Origin: JAABSQ01 sp964573705
GTDB lineage: Bacteria > Desulfobacterota > Desulfobacteria > Desulfobacterales > Desulfococcaceae
Direction of reading: 5' to 3'
NCBI GenBank assembly: GCA_964573705.1
Contig: CAZNLT010000001.1
Span: 1 to 64,000 of the forward strand
Length of the DNA: 64,000 nucleotides
Shown here: positions 1 through 8,763 of the stretch, piece after piece
How positions within the stretch are numbered: position 1 is the stretch's first letter
Layout of the letters: each line of letters starts with the position of its first letter
Notes under the pieces: model-generated
The model's database searches: none
The model's input: only the letters and a program-made list of their open reading frames with translations
What the model was told of the DNA's origin: nothing
Translations under genes and position numbers: made by a program

Positions 1-108
1 GCTTTTTTGTCTTCTCAACTGGCTATAGTAGAAATTGGGCCGTGAACGGGTACAATTTTTTCTATTTTTTCTCCACTGCACCTGCTTTTTGGCGGTTATA
101 AAGGTTTT

Positions 109-1068
109 TTGGATATCAGATCATATGAAATACGCTATAGTTTACACTCGAACCAGTTGATGGGGAGCATTCCGCCGGAAGTGCTCAATCTGACAAACCT
201 GCAAATCCTTGTTTTGCATTCGAATCAGTTGACAGGGGGAATTCCGCCGGAAGTGAGCAATCTGACAAACCTTATAATTCTTGATTTGCACTCGAACCAG
301 TTGAGCGGGGAAATCCCTGCCTCTATTGCCAACCTGATCGCCCTTGATTCCTCCTCCTGGATACCACCTGACATTGGCTACAACATGCTGACCACCAAAG
401 ATCTTAACGTCATCAACTTTCTCGATACCAAAGACCCCGACTGGGCCGACACCCAGACCGTCCCTCCCGAAAACCTCAACACAACCGACATCACCGGCAA
501 CAGCATCAAACTAACCTGGACGCCCATCCCCTACACCGCTAATGGCGGTTATTACCGGATTTATTATGCCACTACATCCGGCGGTCCCTACACGGCGGCA
601 GGAATCACAACCGATAAATCCGCTTCGGGATACACTGTAACCGATCTTTTTCCCGATACCAACTATTATTTCGTTGTAGAGACTTATACGCCAGCTCATG
701 GTACTACAGATAATCCGTTGGAGTATCAACCGAATGACCTCACCAGTCCCCCCAGCACCGAAGTATCTGCCAGAACCAGCCTTTTCCTTGGCAACATAAA
801 CAGAGATTCTGCTGTGGATTTGATTGATGTGATTCTCGTGCTGAAAATTTTAGCTGGAATTGATATCGGCGGCACTGAGATCGATTTAAACTCAGATGTT
901 GACCGGAATAGCCAAATAGGCATTGAGAATGCGATTTATATTCTGCGGGAAGTGGCTGGATTGAACGGGCAGTCAGTCACCGAATATACCGGTCAACAAG
1001 GGGCTGGAGCAAATGATAAAACCCATAATACCAGCGATGTAGATGCCATTTATATGATAGAGCCCTGA
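109..1068 (+). CDS. LRR-FN3-dockerin surface protein, 5'-truncated
   Basis: The 319-residue frame opens at a TTG and holds three plant-type leucine-rich repeats (residues about 12-85, each with the LHSNQL core), a fibronectin type III domain (about 130-225) and a C-terminal dockerin-like pair of calcium loops (about 228-288). Such proteins are normally secreted adhesins or enzyme-scaffold partners. No signal peptide is visible, and the first repeat begins abruptly after unrelated codons; an in-frame TGA lies at 43-45. I read this as the surviving 3' part of a longer secreted protein, so it may be a pseudogene. The AT-rich composition resembles the neighbouring toxin-antitoxin pair and differs from the GC-rich genes further right, which suggests transferred or decaying DNA. 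Confidence 0.65.
   Translation: MDIRSYEIRYSLHSNQLMGSIPPEVLNLTNLQILVLHSNQLTGGIPPEVSNLTNLIILDLHSNQLSGEIPASIANLIALDSSSWIPPDIGYNMLTTKDLNVINFLDTKDPDWADTQTVPPENLNTTDITGNSIKLTWTPIPYTANGGYYRIYYATTSGGPYTAAGITTDKSASGYTVTDLFPDTNYYFVVETYTPAHGTTDNPLEYQPNDLTSPPSTEVSARTSLFLGNINRDSAVDLIDVILVLKILAGIDIGGTEIDLNSDVDRNSQIGIENAIYILREVAGLNGQSVTEYTGQQGAGANDKTHNTSDVDAIYMIEP
145..345 (+). repeat. 72-bp tandem repeats encoding LRR units
   Basis: The sequence CACTCGAACCAGTTGA or a close variant recurs at 145, 217 and 289, exactly 72 bases apart. Each period encodes one 24-residue leucine-rich repeat. The first two units are nearly identical at the DNA level and the third decays after about 40 bases. Homology to the unit stops sharply just upstream of 145, which marks where the missing 5' part of the array was lost. 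Confidence 0.85.
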
Positions 1069-1087
1069 TCAATTCTAAAAATCCAAC

Positions 1088-1131
1088 GCCGGACCGCCCG
1101 ATTAGCAAAACGCGGTGGTCGGTGGTCCGGC
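1088..1131. terminator. Long GC-rich stem-loop after the LRR gene
   Basis: Arms GCCGGACCGCC (1088-1098) and GGTGGTCCGGC (1121-1131) pair over 11 positions with one G-U wobble. The element lies 20 bases after the LRR stop codon. It could end transcription, but no clean T-run follows, so a repetitive extragenic hairpin is equally possible. Confidence 0.45.
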
Positions 1132-1304
1132 TAAATCCTTTGGGCTTTCATTCTGTTTTGGCCATTTTAGCTAAATTGGATTGAAACTACCTAAGTTCAA
1201 CATTAGCTTAAGGATATGTCAGAAAAACAGGTTGCTAAATTTTGATTAGCGGAATAATAAAAGAAGGGAAAGACCAATGAATTTGCAAAGAACGGGGTAA
1301 GAAT

Positions 1305-1565
1305 ATGGAAACCATTAAACTCGAAATACCAGAAGAAATTGCCAATCAGATAAAAGTTCCCCCAAATAAGGCCAAGAAACTTCTCATGCAGGAATTGGTG
1401 ATTCGCCTTTTACAGCAGGGAATAATTACCTCTGGGCAAGGGGCAAGTTTGCTGAAAATGAAACGCCTTCAGTTCGAATGGTTTTTAGCTGAAAATGAAA
1501 TCCCAATCCACAGCGAGCCTGAGGACTTGGAATCTGAGCTTATCGCTATTAATAAAATATCATGA
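1305..1565 (+). CDS. UPF0175-family antitoxin
   Basis: This 86-residue protein resembles the UPF0175 (COG2886) family: an N-terminal strand, a helical core rich in Leu/Lys, and a predicted helix-turn-helix stretch around residues 35-62 ending in the WFLAENEIPI-type motif seen in the family. UPF0175 genes usually sit immediately before DUF3368 PIN-like genes, and that is the case here: the stop overlaps the next start as ATGA. The expected role is to bind and neutralise the downstream PIN-fold protein and probably to repress its own promoter. The surrounding DNA is AT-rich, typical of a mobile toxin-antitoxin module. Confidence 0.75.
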   Translation: METIKLEIPEEIANQIKVPPNKAKKLLMQELVIRLLQQGIITSGQGASLLKMKRLQFEWFLAENEIPIHSEPEDLESELIAINKIS

Positions 1566-2044
1566 TCGTCAGCAACACAACCCCTATCAGCAACTTTATT
1601 CAACTCGAACGCTTCGAAATTTTAAGCAATCTCTTTTCGACCATTTTCATCCCTCGTGCGGTAAAACAGGAGATAGATGATTATTTCTCTATGAGTGATG
1701 TTTGGAGAGAAGCACTCAGCCGTAATTTTGTAGAAGTTGTTCAAATTGAAAATACTTCCCTTGTTTCTGAGTTGACTCGTTCCTTGCACCTTGGAGAATC
1801 GGAGACAATATGCCTTTGCCTCGAAAGAAATGTCGATTTATGCTTGCTGGACGACAAAGATGCGCGGAATGTTGCTGAGTTTTACAAGATATCTGTGACA
1901 GGCACTTTAGGAATTCTTCTGCAATCCAAACGGAAAGGATTCATAACCAAAATAAAGCCAATAATGGATGAGTTAAGGAATAGGCACCAATTCTGGATCA
2001 GCGACCCCATGTATCGAAAGGTCCTTAATCTGGCTTCTGAATAA
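1562..2044 (+). CDS. DUF3368-family PIN-like toxin
   Basis: The 160-residue protein has the DUF3368/COG2405 layout: an N-terminal VSNTTPISN segment, a central LGESE acidic motif near residue 78, and the LLDDKDAR motif near residue 98, which together supply the acidic metal site of PIN-fold RNases. The first canonical Asp (VSDTSPL in many PIN proteins) is Asn here, which may weaken catalysis, although Asn is tolerated in some DUF3368 members as far as I recall. It is translationally coupled to the UPF0175 antitoxin by a 4-base overlap. The likely role is a growth-inhibiting ribonuclease of a type II toxin-antitoxin pair; its RNA target cannot be told from sequence. Confidence 0.75.
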   Translation: MIVSNTTPISNFIQLERFEILSNLFSTIFIPRAVKQEIDDYFSMSDVWREALSRNFVEVVQIENTSLVSELTRSLHLGESETICLCLERNVDLCLLDDKDARNVAEFYKISVTGTLGILLQSKRKGFITKIKPIMDELRNRHQFWISDPMYRKVLNLASE

Positions 2045-2066
2045 TTTACTGAAACTTTCCTCAAAT

Positions 2067-3698
2067 TCAGTTTCTCCGATACACCACCTCCCCATCAAAC
2101 ACCGTCACATCCACCTTCGCATCGATAATCTCCATCGGCTCGATATCGAAAATATTCCGATCCAAAACGATCATATCCGCCCGTTTGCCGGGGGTGATGG
2201 TGCCGAGTTCGTGGTCCATGCGGTAGGCGGCGGCGGGGATGACGGTGTAGCCGCGGACGGCTTCTTCGACGGTGACGCGGTGTTCGGGATACCAGCCGCC
2301 TTCGGGGGTGCCGTCGGCCCGTTGCCGGGTGACGGCGGCGTGGATGCCCACCAGCGGGTTCGGGCTGCAGACCGGGCAGTCGGAGCTGAACATCACCGGC
2401 ACTCGGGCGTCGATGAGTTGGCGATAGGGGTAGGTGAACCGCCCCCGGTCGGCCACGCACTGGTCGATCATGTTGATGTCGAGGATCATGTTGTGGGGCT
2501 GGACCGAGACCGCCACTTTCAGCTTCGACATTCGGGTGATGTCTTCGGGCCGAATCATCTGGGCGTGTTCGATGCGATGGGGCAGGGCCGGCGGGGCGGG
2601 GGCTGATTCGCCCGCTTCCGTCCTTGACTGTTCAATTCGTTCAAAAATACGGACCAGCTCCCGGTTGGTCCGGTCGCCGATGGCGTGGACCATGACCGCC
2701 AGTCCGGCCTGATCGGCCCGGCGAATGGCGGCCTCCAATTCTTCGATCGGGTAGGTGCACATTCCGGTCCCGCCGTCCAGATAAGGTTCGAGAAGCCAGC
2801 CGGTGCGGGCCCCCATGCCGCCGTCTCCAAAAAATTTGACCTGTCCGATGCGGAGGCGATCGTCGCCGAATCCGCTCCGGATGCCCAGTCCGATCGCCTC
2901 ATCCAGCCGCTCCGACGGGATTCCCACCCAGCACCGAAGGTTCAGTTCATCCGCCGCCCGAAGCCGCTGCCAGGCGGTGAAGGCGTCGTTCCACTCCACC
3001 CCGCCGGGAATCCGGACGTCGTGTACCCCGGTCAGACCCAATGCGTGCAGGGCGGGCATGCCGTCGCGCATGGCCGAGAGTATGGCCTCGGGGGTGAGGG
3101 CCGGAATGACCGGCTTGACCAGGTTGGGGGCCATTTCCCGAAGCACCCCGGTGGCCTTGCCCGATTCATCCCGGACGATGATTCCGTCCCGGGGATCGGG
3201 GGTGTTGTCGTCGATGCCGGCCAGCTTTAGAGCCTTGGAGTTGACCACCGCCAGGTGCAGGTCGCACCGCCAGAGCATCACCGGGTGGTCCGGCGAGACC
3301 GGGTCGAGATCGTGGCGGGTGGGGAGCCGGTTTTCCGGCCAGTCGGCCTCGTTCCATCCCTGACCCAGAATCCAGTCGCCCGGGGGAAGTTTTCGGGCGG
3401 TTTCGGCGACCGCATCGATGAATTCGCCGAAATCTTTCATGCCGGCCAGTTCCAGATTCCGCCGCCCCAATGCCCAGTCATAATAGTGGAAGTGTGAATC
3501 GATAAACCCCGGCAGGCATAATCGCCCCTTGAGATCCACCAACTCGGTGCCGGCCCCGGCCAAGGCCTTGATTTTGCGATTATCTCCCAATGCCAGAATC
3601 CGCCCCTCGGATACGGCCACCGCCTTGGCTTTGGGATCGGCGGGGTTCTGGGTGCGGATGCCGCCGTTATAAAGAATCAGATCGGCCACGATGTTCAT
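2067..3698 (-). CDS. YtcJ-type amidohydrolase (COG1574)
   Basis: This 543-residue metal-dependent hydrolase belongs to the amidohydrolase_3/YtcJ group. Visible landmarks are the N-terminal beta-sandwich strand (NIVADLILYNG), the metal-binding HxH at H69/H71 (GFIDSHFHYYDW), the GDGGMGARTG loop, VHAIGDR, PHRIEHAQ and a late SSDCPV segment carrying the conserved Asp. The C-terminal segment ITPGKRADMIVLD closes the sandwich. Its start overlaps the stop of the racemase gene as ATGA, so the two are translationally coupled at the end of an importer operon. The family hydrolyses amides, ureas and similar C-N bonds; the substrate here is unknown, but a compound brought in by the adjacent ABC transporter is the obvious candidate. 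Confidence 0.85.
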   Translation of the reverse strand: MNIVADLILYNGGIRTQNPADPKAKAVAVSEGRILALGDNRKIKALAGAGTELVDLKGRLCLPGFIDSHFHYYDWALGRRNLELAGMKDFGEFIDAVAETARKLPPGDWILGQGWNEADWPENRLPTRHDLDPVSPDHPVMLWRCDLHLAVVNSKALKLAGIDDNTPDPRDGIIVRDESGKATGVLREMAPNLVKPVIPALTPEAILSAMRDGMPALHALGLTGVHDVRIPGGVEWNDAFTAWQRLRAADELNLRCWVGIPSERLDEAIGLGIRSGFGDDRLRIGQVKFFGDGGMGARTGWLLEPYLDGGTGMCTYPIEELEAAIRRADQAGLAVMVHAIGDRTNRELVRIFERIEQSRTEAGESAPAPPALPHRIEHAQMIRPEDITRMSKLKVAVSVQPHNMILDINMIDQCVADRGRFTYPYRQLIDARVPVMFSSDCPVCSPNPLVGIHAAVTRQRADGTPEGGWYPEHRVTVEEAVRGYTVIPAAAYRMDHELGTITPGKRADMIVLDRNIFDIEPMEIIDAKVDVTVFDGEVVYRRN

Positions 3699-4741
3699 AA
3701 AATGAATCCTTCGGGAAAGGGGTCCTGCCGGTCCAGGACGAATTCATGATAGCCGGTGATCTGGGCGCTGCCGCTGATTTCCGCGGCTACCGCCGGATGA
3801 TCGCCCACGGTGGTTTCTTCCAGAATGCGGCCCTCGAACCGGGTGCCCAGGGGACCTTCATTCAGGTAAGATTGTTTTACGGCCAACAGCCCGCGATGGT
3901 GCAGCAGTGTCATTTTGGCGGTGGTGCCGGTCCCGCAGGGGGACCGGTCCATGTGGGATTCTCCGTAAATGACGATGCTCTTGCCCCGGCCTTGTTCATG
4001 GCCTGCGGGATCATAGAACTCGGTCACATCTACGGTGATCACTTCGGGCCGGGTGGGATGGGCCACCGACAGCTGTTCGTTAGCCGCCTCGATTACCGCC
4101 ATCCCCAATTCGATCAGCCGGGGATTGCGCTGAGGGCGGGTATCCAATCCGATTCGCGCGACCTGATCCAGGGAGACCATGGCGAAAAAACCCCCGGCAT
4201 ACACCAGGTCGATGTCGAAGCGGCCGAACCCGGGAACCTCCAGCGGCTGAGCGGTCCGCAGCACGAAAGAGGGGACCATTCGGATGGCTACCGATTCGAC
4301 CCGGCCGCCCACGATCAGAGCTCGGGCCGACATGGGGCCCGAGGGGGTGTCGACCTTCAGCGTCATTTCCGGTGCTTCGGCTGAAATCACCCCGGTTTCG
4401 ATGAGGGTGGTCACCGCGCCGATGGTGGCGTGGCCGCAAAGGTAGGGATAGCGCCGGGCATCCATGTAAATCAATCCGAAGTCGCCGCCCGGAGAGGTCG
4501 GCTCAGTCAGGTGGGCCGCCAGAAGTCCTTCGCCGCTTCGGGGCTCCCGGGTCAGGAGCAGTCGGATATGGTCCAGATGGGCCTGATAGTAAAACAGCTT
4601 GTCCTTCATCGTATCGCCGGGGATTGGATCGATACCGCCCACGATCAGGCGGGTGCCTTCCCCGGCGGTATGGGAATCAACCGTGACGATCCGGGCGGTG
4701 TAGTGGGCCTTGAAGCCCTCACGAATGCGGGAAATATCCAT
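3695..4741 (-). CDS. Proline racemase / hydroxyproline epimerase family protein
   Basis: The 348-residue protein shows both catalytic cysteines of the family: C102 in YLCGHATIG and C269 in MDRSPCGTGT. Because both are Cys, a two-base racemase or epimerase is expected rather than a trans-3-hydroxyproline dehydratase, in which one Cys is Thr. Likely substrates are proline, 4-hydroxyproline or a relative; sequence alone does not choose between them. The gene sits 38 bases after the importer ATPase and overlaps the amidohydrolase start by 4 bases, which supports a shared catabolic pathway for an imported amino-acid derivative. Confidence 0.85.
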   Translation of the reverse strand: MDISRIREGFKAHYTARIVTVDSHTAGEGTRLIVGGIDPIPGDTMKDKLFYYQAHLDHIRLLLTREPRSGEGLLAAHLTEPTSPGGDFGLIYMDARRYPYLCGHATIGAVTTLIETGVISAEAPEMTLKVDTPSGPMSARALIVGGRVESVAIRMVPSFVLRTAQPLEVPGFGRFDIDLVYAGGFFAMVSLDQVARIGLDTRPQRNPRLIELGMAVIEAANEQLSVAHPTRPEVITVDVTEFYDPAGHEQGRGKSIVIYGESHMDRSPCGTGTTAKMTLLHHRGLLAVKQSYLNEGPLGTRFEGRILEETTVGDHPAVAAEISGSAQITGYHEFVLDRQDPFPEGFIL

Positions 4742-4779
4742 CGTCTTGTCTTCCGACCGGCCTCAGGCTTCTTCCGGCC

Positions 4780-5883
4780 TCAATCCTCTTTGGGAAGCAG
4801 GTGACAATGCCGGGGCGCCACCTGAACCGAAACCGGATCACCGATTTCGTAAATCCGGGTGCGCATCATGCTGATGATATGGACCTCGGCGCCGTCCGGA
4901 AGCTCTACAAAATAGCTGACTTCCCCGCCCATGTAGCTTCGGTCCCGGATCTTTCCTTCAAAATAGTTCATCTCCGGGTCGGGGGTGAATTCGTCCTGAA
5001 GAAAGGCGTCGAATTTCTGGGCCCGGACCACCAGTTCCACCGGTTCTCCGTCCGAAAAACGGCCGGTGTCTTCCACCCGGAAGATGTTGCCGTCCTTGAG
5101 GCGGATCTTGACATACCGGTCTTTTTTGCCGATTACCTCAGCTTCGGCAAAGTTGGAGTGGCCCAGAAAATCGGCGACAAAATGGTTGTTCGGTTGGTTG
5201 TAGACCTCGTCCGGAGTGCCTTCCTGAAGCTTTTTGCCGTCTTTCATCACCACGATCTTGTCGGACATGGAAAGGGCTTCCCGCTGGTCATGGGTGACGA
5301 AGATGGTGGTCACCCCCAGCATCTGCTGAAGGTTGTCCACCTCCCGGCGCATCTCTTCCCGAAGGTTTTCGTCCAGGGCCGAGAGCGGTTCGTCCATGAG
5401 CAAGACGTCCGGCTCGATGACGATGGCCCGGGCCAGGGCGATCCGCTGCTGCTGCCCGCCCGAAAGTTGGGCGGGCATCCGTTTTTCCACCCCCGGCAGG
5501 CGGACCATCTCCAATGCCCGGGTGACTTTTTTCTCAATCTCGGTCTTGTTCACATTCCGGTACTTGAGTCCGAAGGCCACGTTGTCGAAGATGGTCTTGT
5601 GGGGAAACAGGGCATAGTTTTGAAAGATCATCCCCAGGTTCCGTTTGTGAATGGGGACCTCGTTGATCCGTTCGCCCTTGATGTAGATATCCCCTTCGGT
5701 GGGCTCTTCGAGCCCTGCGATCATCCGCAGCAGGGTGGTTTTGCCGCACCCGGAAGGTCCTAGCAGGGTCACCAGGGTCCCTTCGGCGATATCGAGGTCC
5801 ATCTTTTCGACCGCCGTCACCGTTCCGAACCGCTTGACGATGCCCCTGAACCGGACCAACCGGGGGTTGCGTTCCTGGGTCAC
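4780..5883 (-). CDS. potA: ABC transporter ATPase, spermidine/putrescine (PotA) type
   Basis: This 367-residue cytoplasmic ATPase has Walker A GPSGCGKT (42-49), the Q-loop in FQNYALFP, signature LSGGQ (140-144), Walker B LLMDEP (161-166) and a switch His in FVTHDQ. A C-terminal TOBE-like domain (about 245-360) matches the PotA/PotG length of 360-380. It energises the two permeases encoded upstream in the same operon; 4 bases separate it from the binding-protein gene. The family imports polyamines, but close relatives carry opines, 2-aminoethylphosphonate or glycine betaine-like solutes, so the substrate is open. The racemase and amidohydrolase downstream favour an amino-acid derivative. Confidence 0.88.
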   Translation of the reverse strand: MTQERNPRLVRFRGIVKRFGTVTAVEKMDLDIAEGTLVTLLGPSGCGKTTLLRMIAGLEEPTEGDIYIKGERINEVPIHKRNLGMIFQNYALFPHKTIFDNVAFGLKYRNVNKTEIEKKVTRALEMVRLPGVEKRMPAQLSGGQQQRIALARAIVIEPDVLLMDEPLSALDENLREEMRREVDNLQQMLGVTTIFVTHDQREALSMSDKIVVMKDGKKLQEGTPDEVYNQPNNHFVADFLGHSNFAEAEVIGKKDRYVKIRLKDGNIFRVEDTGRFSDGEPVELVVRAQKFDAFLQDEFTPDPEMNYFEGKIRDRSYMGGEVSYFVELPDGAEVHIISMMRTRIYEIGDPVSVQVAPRHCHLLPKED

Positions 5884-5887
5884 GATA

Positions 5888-7054
5888 CTATGCTCCGGCC
5901 TTGATGCGATCCCATTTTTCAGCCCATTCCACCTGGTGGCTGTTCCAGTAGGCGGGTTCGGCGAAGAGATACCCCTTCAGCTCGCCGGTGGGGTCGAACG
6001 CCGGAAGTTTCTGAATCTCTTCGGGCATCTTCACCTTCGTCGGGTCGAGGCTGGGCGGATAGTTCTGAGCCTTGGCCACCGCAATCGCCGCGTCCGGCTC
6101 CAGCATGAAATTGAGGAGTTTCTGGGCCACCTCCAGGTCGGTTCCCTTCAGCACGAAGATGTATTCCATCCAGGAATAGGTGTTGTCGGGGGCCAGGTAG
6201 CCGATGGGATGTCCCTCTTTCTGAAGGGCCGCGACCCGGCCGGACCAGGCCACCGTGGCATAGATCTCTTCGTTGGCCAGAAGGCTCATCAGCTCGGACC
6301 CGGAGGCCCAGTATTTTTTCATCAGCTCCCGCTGTTCCCGAAGGGCGTCCCAGATCTTGTCCATGTCCTGGATGTCATTGGGGTTCTGATCGGTATACAG
6401 GGCGGCGTACCAGATATTGGTGCGGAAATCATCCCCCCAGCTGCCCAATTTGCCTTTGAGGTCTTTGTCATAGAGCAGGGCGGCGCCCAGCTTTTCAGCC
6501 TTTTCTTTTGAGATGTGCTTGGTGTTGTAGGCGATCCCGGTCTGGCCCAGATCATAGGGGACCGCCGAGAGGGCGCCGTCGCTGATTTCCCGAAGCGGTT
6601 TGATCATGGCGACCATGACGTTTTTCAGGTTCGGAATTTTGCTCTCGTCCAGAACCACCCCGAACCCGAGGTCCACATACCGGGCATAATCGAATACGGC
6701 GCTCAGGTGGGCCAGGTTGTATTCCCCGCCCGGCGGGTAGGAGGCCTTGACCTGGGTCAGATAGGCATCCATGCCGGTGAAGGCGGCGTCCACCACCTCG
6801 ATGCCGGTCTCTTTGGTGAAGGGTTCAAAGGCGTGCTTGCGAAGGGCTTCGGAAGTGGAGCCTCCCCAGCTGTCGAAGCGGATCGATTTGTCCGCGGCCC
6901 AGGCCTTTCGGGCCATCGCCCCGAAGGGCCCTCCCATGAGCCCGGCCGAAATTCCGGCGATGCCTGCGTATTTGACGAATTCCCGGCGGCTGATCTCTTT
7001 TCGGAGGTACCGGTCGATGAGGGTGTCTACCTGTTTTGCCAATGTGTTTGCCAT
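5888..7054 (-). CDS. Tat-exported PotD-like solute-binding protein
   Basis: The 388-residue protein is a PotD/PotF-type extracellular binding protein (family 1/8 fold). The mature part begins with DKSIRFDSWGG and has the usual two-lobe layout with VPYDLGQTGIAYN in the first lobe. The N-terminus carries a twin-arginine signal: S22-R-R-E-F-V-K, then a hydrophobic stretch and an AWA cleavage region near residue 53. It would therefore be exported folded, unlike the Sec-exported E. coli PotD. It captures the substrate in the periplasm for the adjacent permeases, and lies between permease and ATPase genes, 45 and 4 bases away. Confidence 0.85.
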   Translation of the reverse strand: MANTLAKQVDTLIDRYLRKEISRREFVKYAGIAGISAGLMGGPFGAMARKAWAADKSIRFDSWGGSTSEALRKHAFEPFTKETGIEVVDAAFTGMDAYLTQVKASYPPGGEYNLAHLSAVFDYARYVDLGFGVVLDESKIPNLKNVMVAMIKPLREISDGALSAVPYDLGQTGIAYNTKHISKEKAEKLGAALLYDKDLKGKLGSWGDDFRTNIWYAALYTDQNPNDIQDMDKIWDALREQRELMKKYWASGSELMSLLANEEIYATVAWSGRVAALQKEGHPIGYLAPDNTYSWMEYIFVLKGTDLEVAQKLLNFMLEPDAAIAVAKAQNYPPSLDPTKVKMPEEIQKLPAFDPTGELKGYLFAEPAYWNSHQVEWAEKWDRIKAGA

Positions 7055-7099
7055 ACTTTTCTCCCTTCTTCAGTTCATCGGTTTGGGTCCAAGGTACAA

Positions 7100-7891
7100 T
7101 CAGGTCTCTTTGCTGAATCTTCGGGAAAGATACCCGGCCAGCAGGGGAATGGAGATGGTCAGAATAATCATCACCGTTCCCAGGGCGTTGATCTCGGGGC
7201 TGATGGAATTGCGAAGCATGCCGAAAATCTTGACCGGCACCGTCTGATTGGCGGCGGTGGCCCAGAAGAGGGTGGCGGTCACGTCGTCAAAGGAGATGGT
7301 AAATGAAAACAGCATGCCCGCCAGGATGGCCGGCATGAGCAGGGGAAGGGTGATCTCCCGGAAAGTCTGGAACGGATTCGCCCCCAGGGACATGGCCGCT
7401 TCTTCATACTCCCGTTTAATCCCCACCAATCGGGCCTGCACCACCAGGAGCACATAGGGCAGGGTGATGACCACATGGCCGATGAGCAGGAGCAGAAAAC
7501 TTTTGGGCTGCTGCAGCCATCGAATGAAGAGAAGCAGGGCCACGCCCAGCACCACCTCGGGGATCATGATGGGGGCCAACAGCAGGGTGTTGAGACTGTT
7601 TTTTCCGGGGAATTCATACCGCACGAAGGCCATGGCCGCCGGAATGCCGATGGCGGTGGTTAAGATGGCGGTCAGCGACCCCAGCACCATGGAGTTTTTG
7701 AAGGCCCTGAGGATGGTCTGATTGCCGGCCAGTTTGACATACCATTCAAAACTGAACCCTTTCATGGGGAAGGACCCGAACTGCTGCGGATTGAAGGAGA
7801 GAATGATCACCGCAACAATGGGCGCGAACATGAAAATATAGACCAGAATGGTGTAGAGTCGAATCAGTGACCAGCCGGATATCCGTTTCAT
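7100..7891 (-). CDS. potC: ABC permease, PotC type
   Basis: A 263-residue inner-membrane permease with six predicted membrane segments and the EAA-type cytoplasmic loop (EEAAMSLGANPFQTFREITLP region, about residues 160-180) that contacts the ATPase. Length and order fit PotC. It lies 11 bases after the PotB-type gene and pairs with it to form the transmembrane channel. The N-terminus (MKRISGWSLIRLYTILVYIFMFAP) is typical of the family and supports the chosen ATG. Confidence 0.88.
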   Translation of the reverse strand: MKRISGWSLIRLYTILVYIFMFAPIVAVIILSFNPQQFGSFPMKGFSFEWYVKLAGNQTILRAFKNSMVLGSLTAILTTAIGIPAAMAFVRYEFPGKNSLNTLLLAPIMIPEVVLGVALLLFIRWLQQPKSFLLLLIGHVVITLPYVLLVVQARLVGIKREYEEAAMSLGANPFQTFREITLPLLMPAILAGMLFSFTISFDDVTATLFWATAANQTVPVKIFGMLRNSISPEINALGTVMIILTISIPLLAGYLSRRFSKET

Positions 7892-7902
7892 ACCTTCTAT
7901 TC

Positions 7903-8763
7903 TTATTGCAGGGTTTTGAAGATCTGGTTAATCCCGAGATAACGGTTATAGGTGAAGACGATGATTCCCAAGAGCCCTAAAAGAATGACGCTGATAGCCG
8001 AACCGAAGGGCCAGTCGAGGGTGCCGATGATGCGTTTAAAGATGAGATTGGCGATCATGTCGTTGCCCGGCCCCCCCAAAATCATGGGCGGCAGATAGGT
8101 CCCGGCCGTGAGCACGAAAACCAGCAGACACCCGGCGCTTACCCCGGGCATACTCAAAGGAAGCACCACCTCTTTGAATGCCTGCCATTCGGTGCATCCC
8201 AGGCTGCGGGCCGCCTCCAGCAGGCTTTTATCGATACCGTCGAGGCTGACGTAGACATTCAGGATCATGAAGGGCAGCAGATATTGAAGCAGGCCCATCA
8301 GGACCGCCCCTTCATTGTAGAGCATGCTCAAAGGCTCATTCAGGATGCCCATTTCGATGAGCAGGTAATTGATCAGGCCGGAGTCCCCGAGAATATTGAT
8401 CCAGCTGAGGGTTCGAATGATAAAGCTGATCCAGAAGGGTAGCATGATCAGCAGCAGCAGAATCGATTTGTGCCGGGATTCGCTTCGATAAAAAAAATAG
8501 GCGGGGATATAGCCCATGACCAGGCACAGGATCACCGTTTCCAGGGCGACCCGAATGGTCCGGATCAGAATGGACGGATAAAAGAAATCCTCGAAGAACT
8601 TTGCATAGTTTCCGAACTGAAAGGCCGGTATATCCGCCCCGCTCGGTGCACGCAGCCAGAAGCTGTAGACTACGATAAAGCAGACCGGAACCACCAGCAG
8701 AAGGAATACCGCACTCAGTGACGGAGACAGCAAGGCCCATGGTTTCCAGGGTTTTTCTTGCAT
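7903..8763 (-). CDS. potB: ABC permease, PotB type
   Basis: I place the start at the ATG at 8763 (MQEKPWKPWALL, 286 residues); an in-frame TTG at 8814 would add 17 residues of no recognisable character. Six membrane segments and the EAA loop (LEAARSLGCTEWQAFKEVVLP region) mark a PotB/PotH-type permease. It is the first gene of the apparent six-gene minus-strand operon (two permeases, binding protein, ATPase, racemase, amidohydrolase). It is divergent from ablB across about 230 bases that must hold both promoters. No strong Shine-Dalgarno sequence precedes either possible start. Confidence 0.85.
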   Translation of the reverse strand: MQEKPWKPWALLSPSLSAVFLLLVVPVCFIVVYSFWLRAPSGADIPAFQFGNYAKFFEDFFYPSILIRTIRVALETVILCLVMGYIPAYFFYRSESRHKSILLLLIMLPFWISFIIRTLSWINILGDSGLINYLLIEMGILNEPLSMLYNEGAVLMGLLQYLLPFMILNVYVSLDGIDKSLLEAARSLGCTEWQAFKEVVLPLSMPGVSAGCLLVFVLTAGTYLPPMILGGPGNDMIANLIFKRIIGTLDWPFGSAISVILLGLLGIIVFTYNRYLGINQIFKTLQ

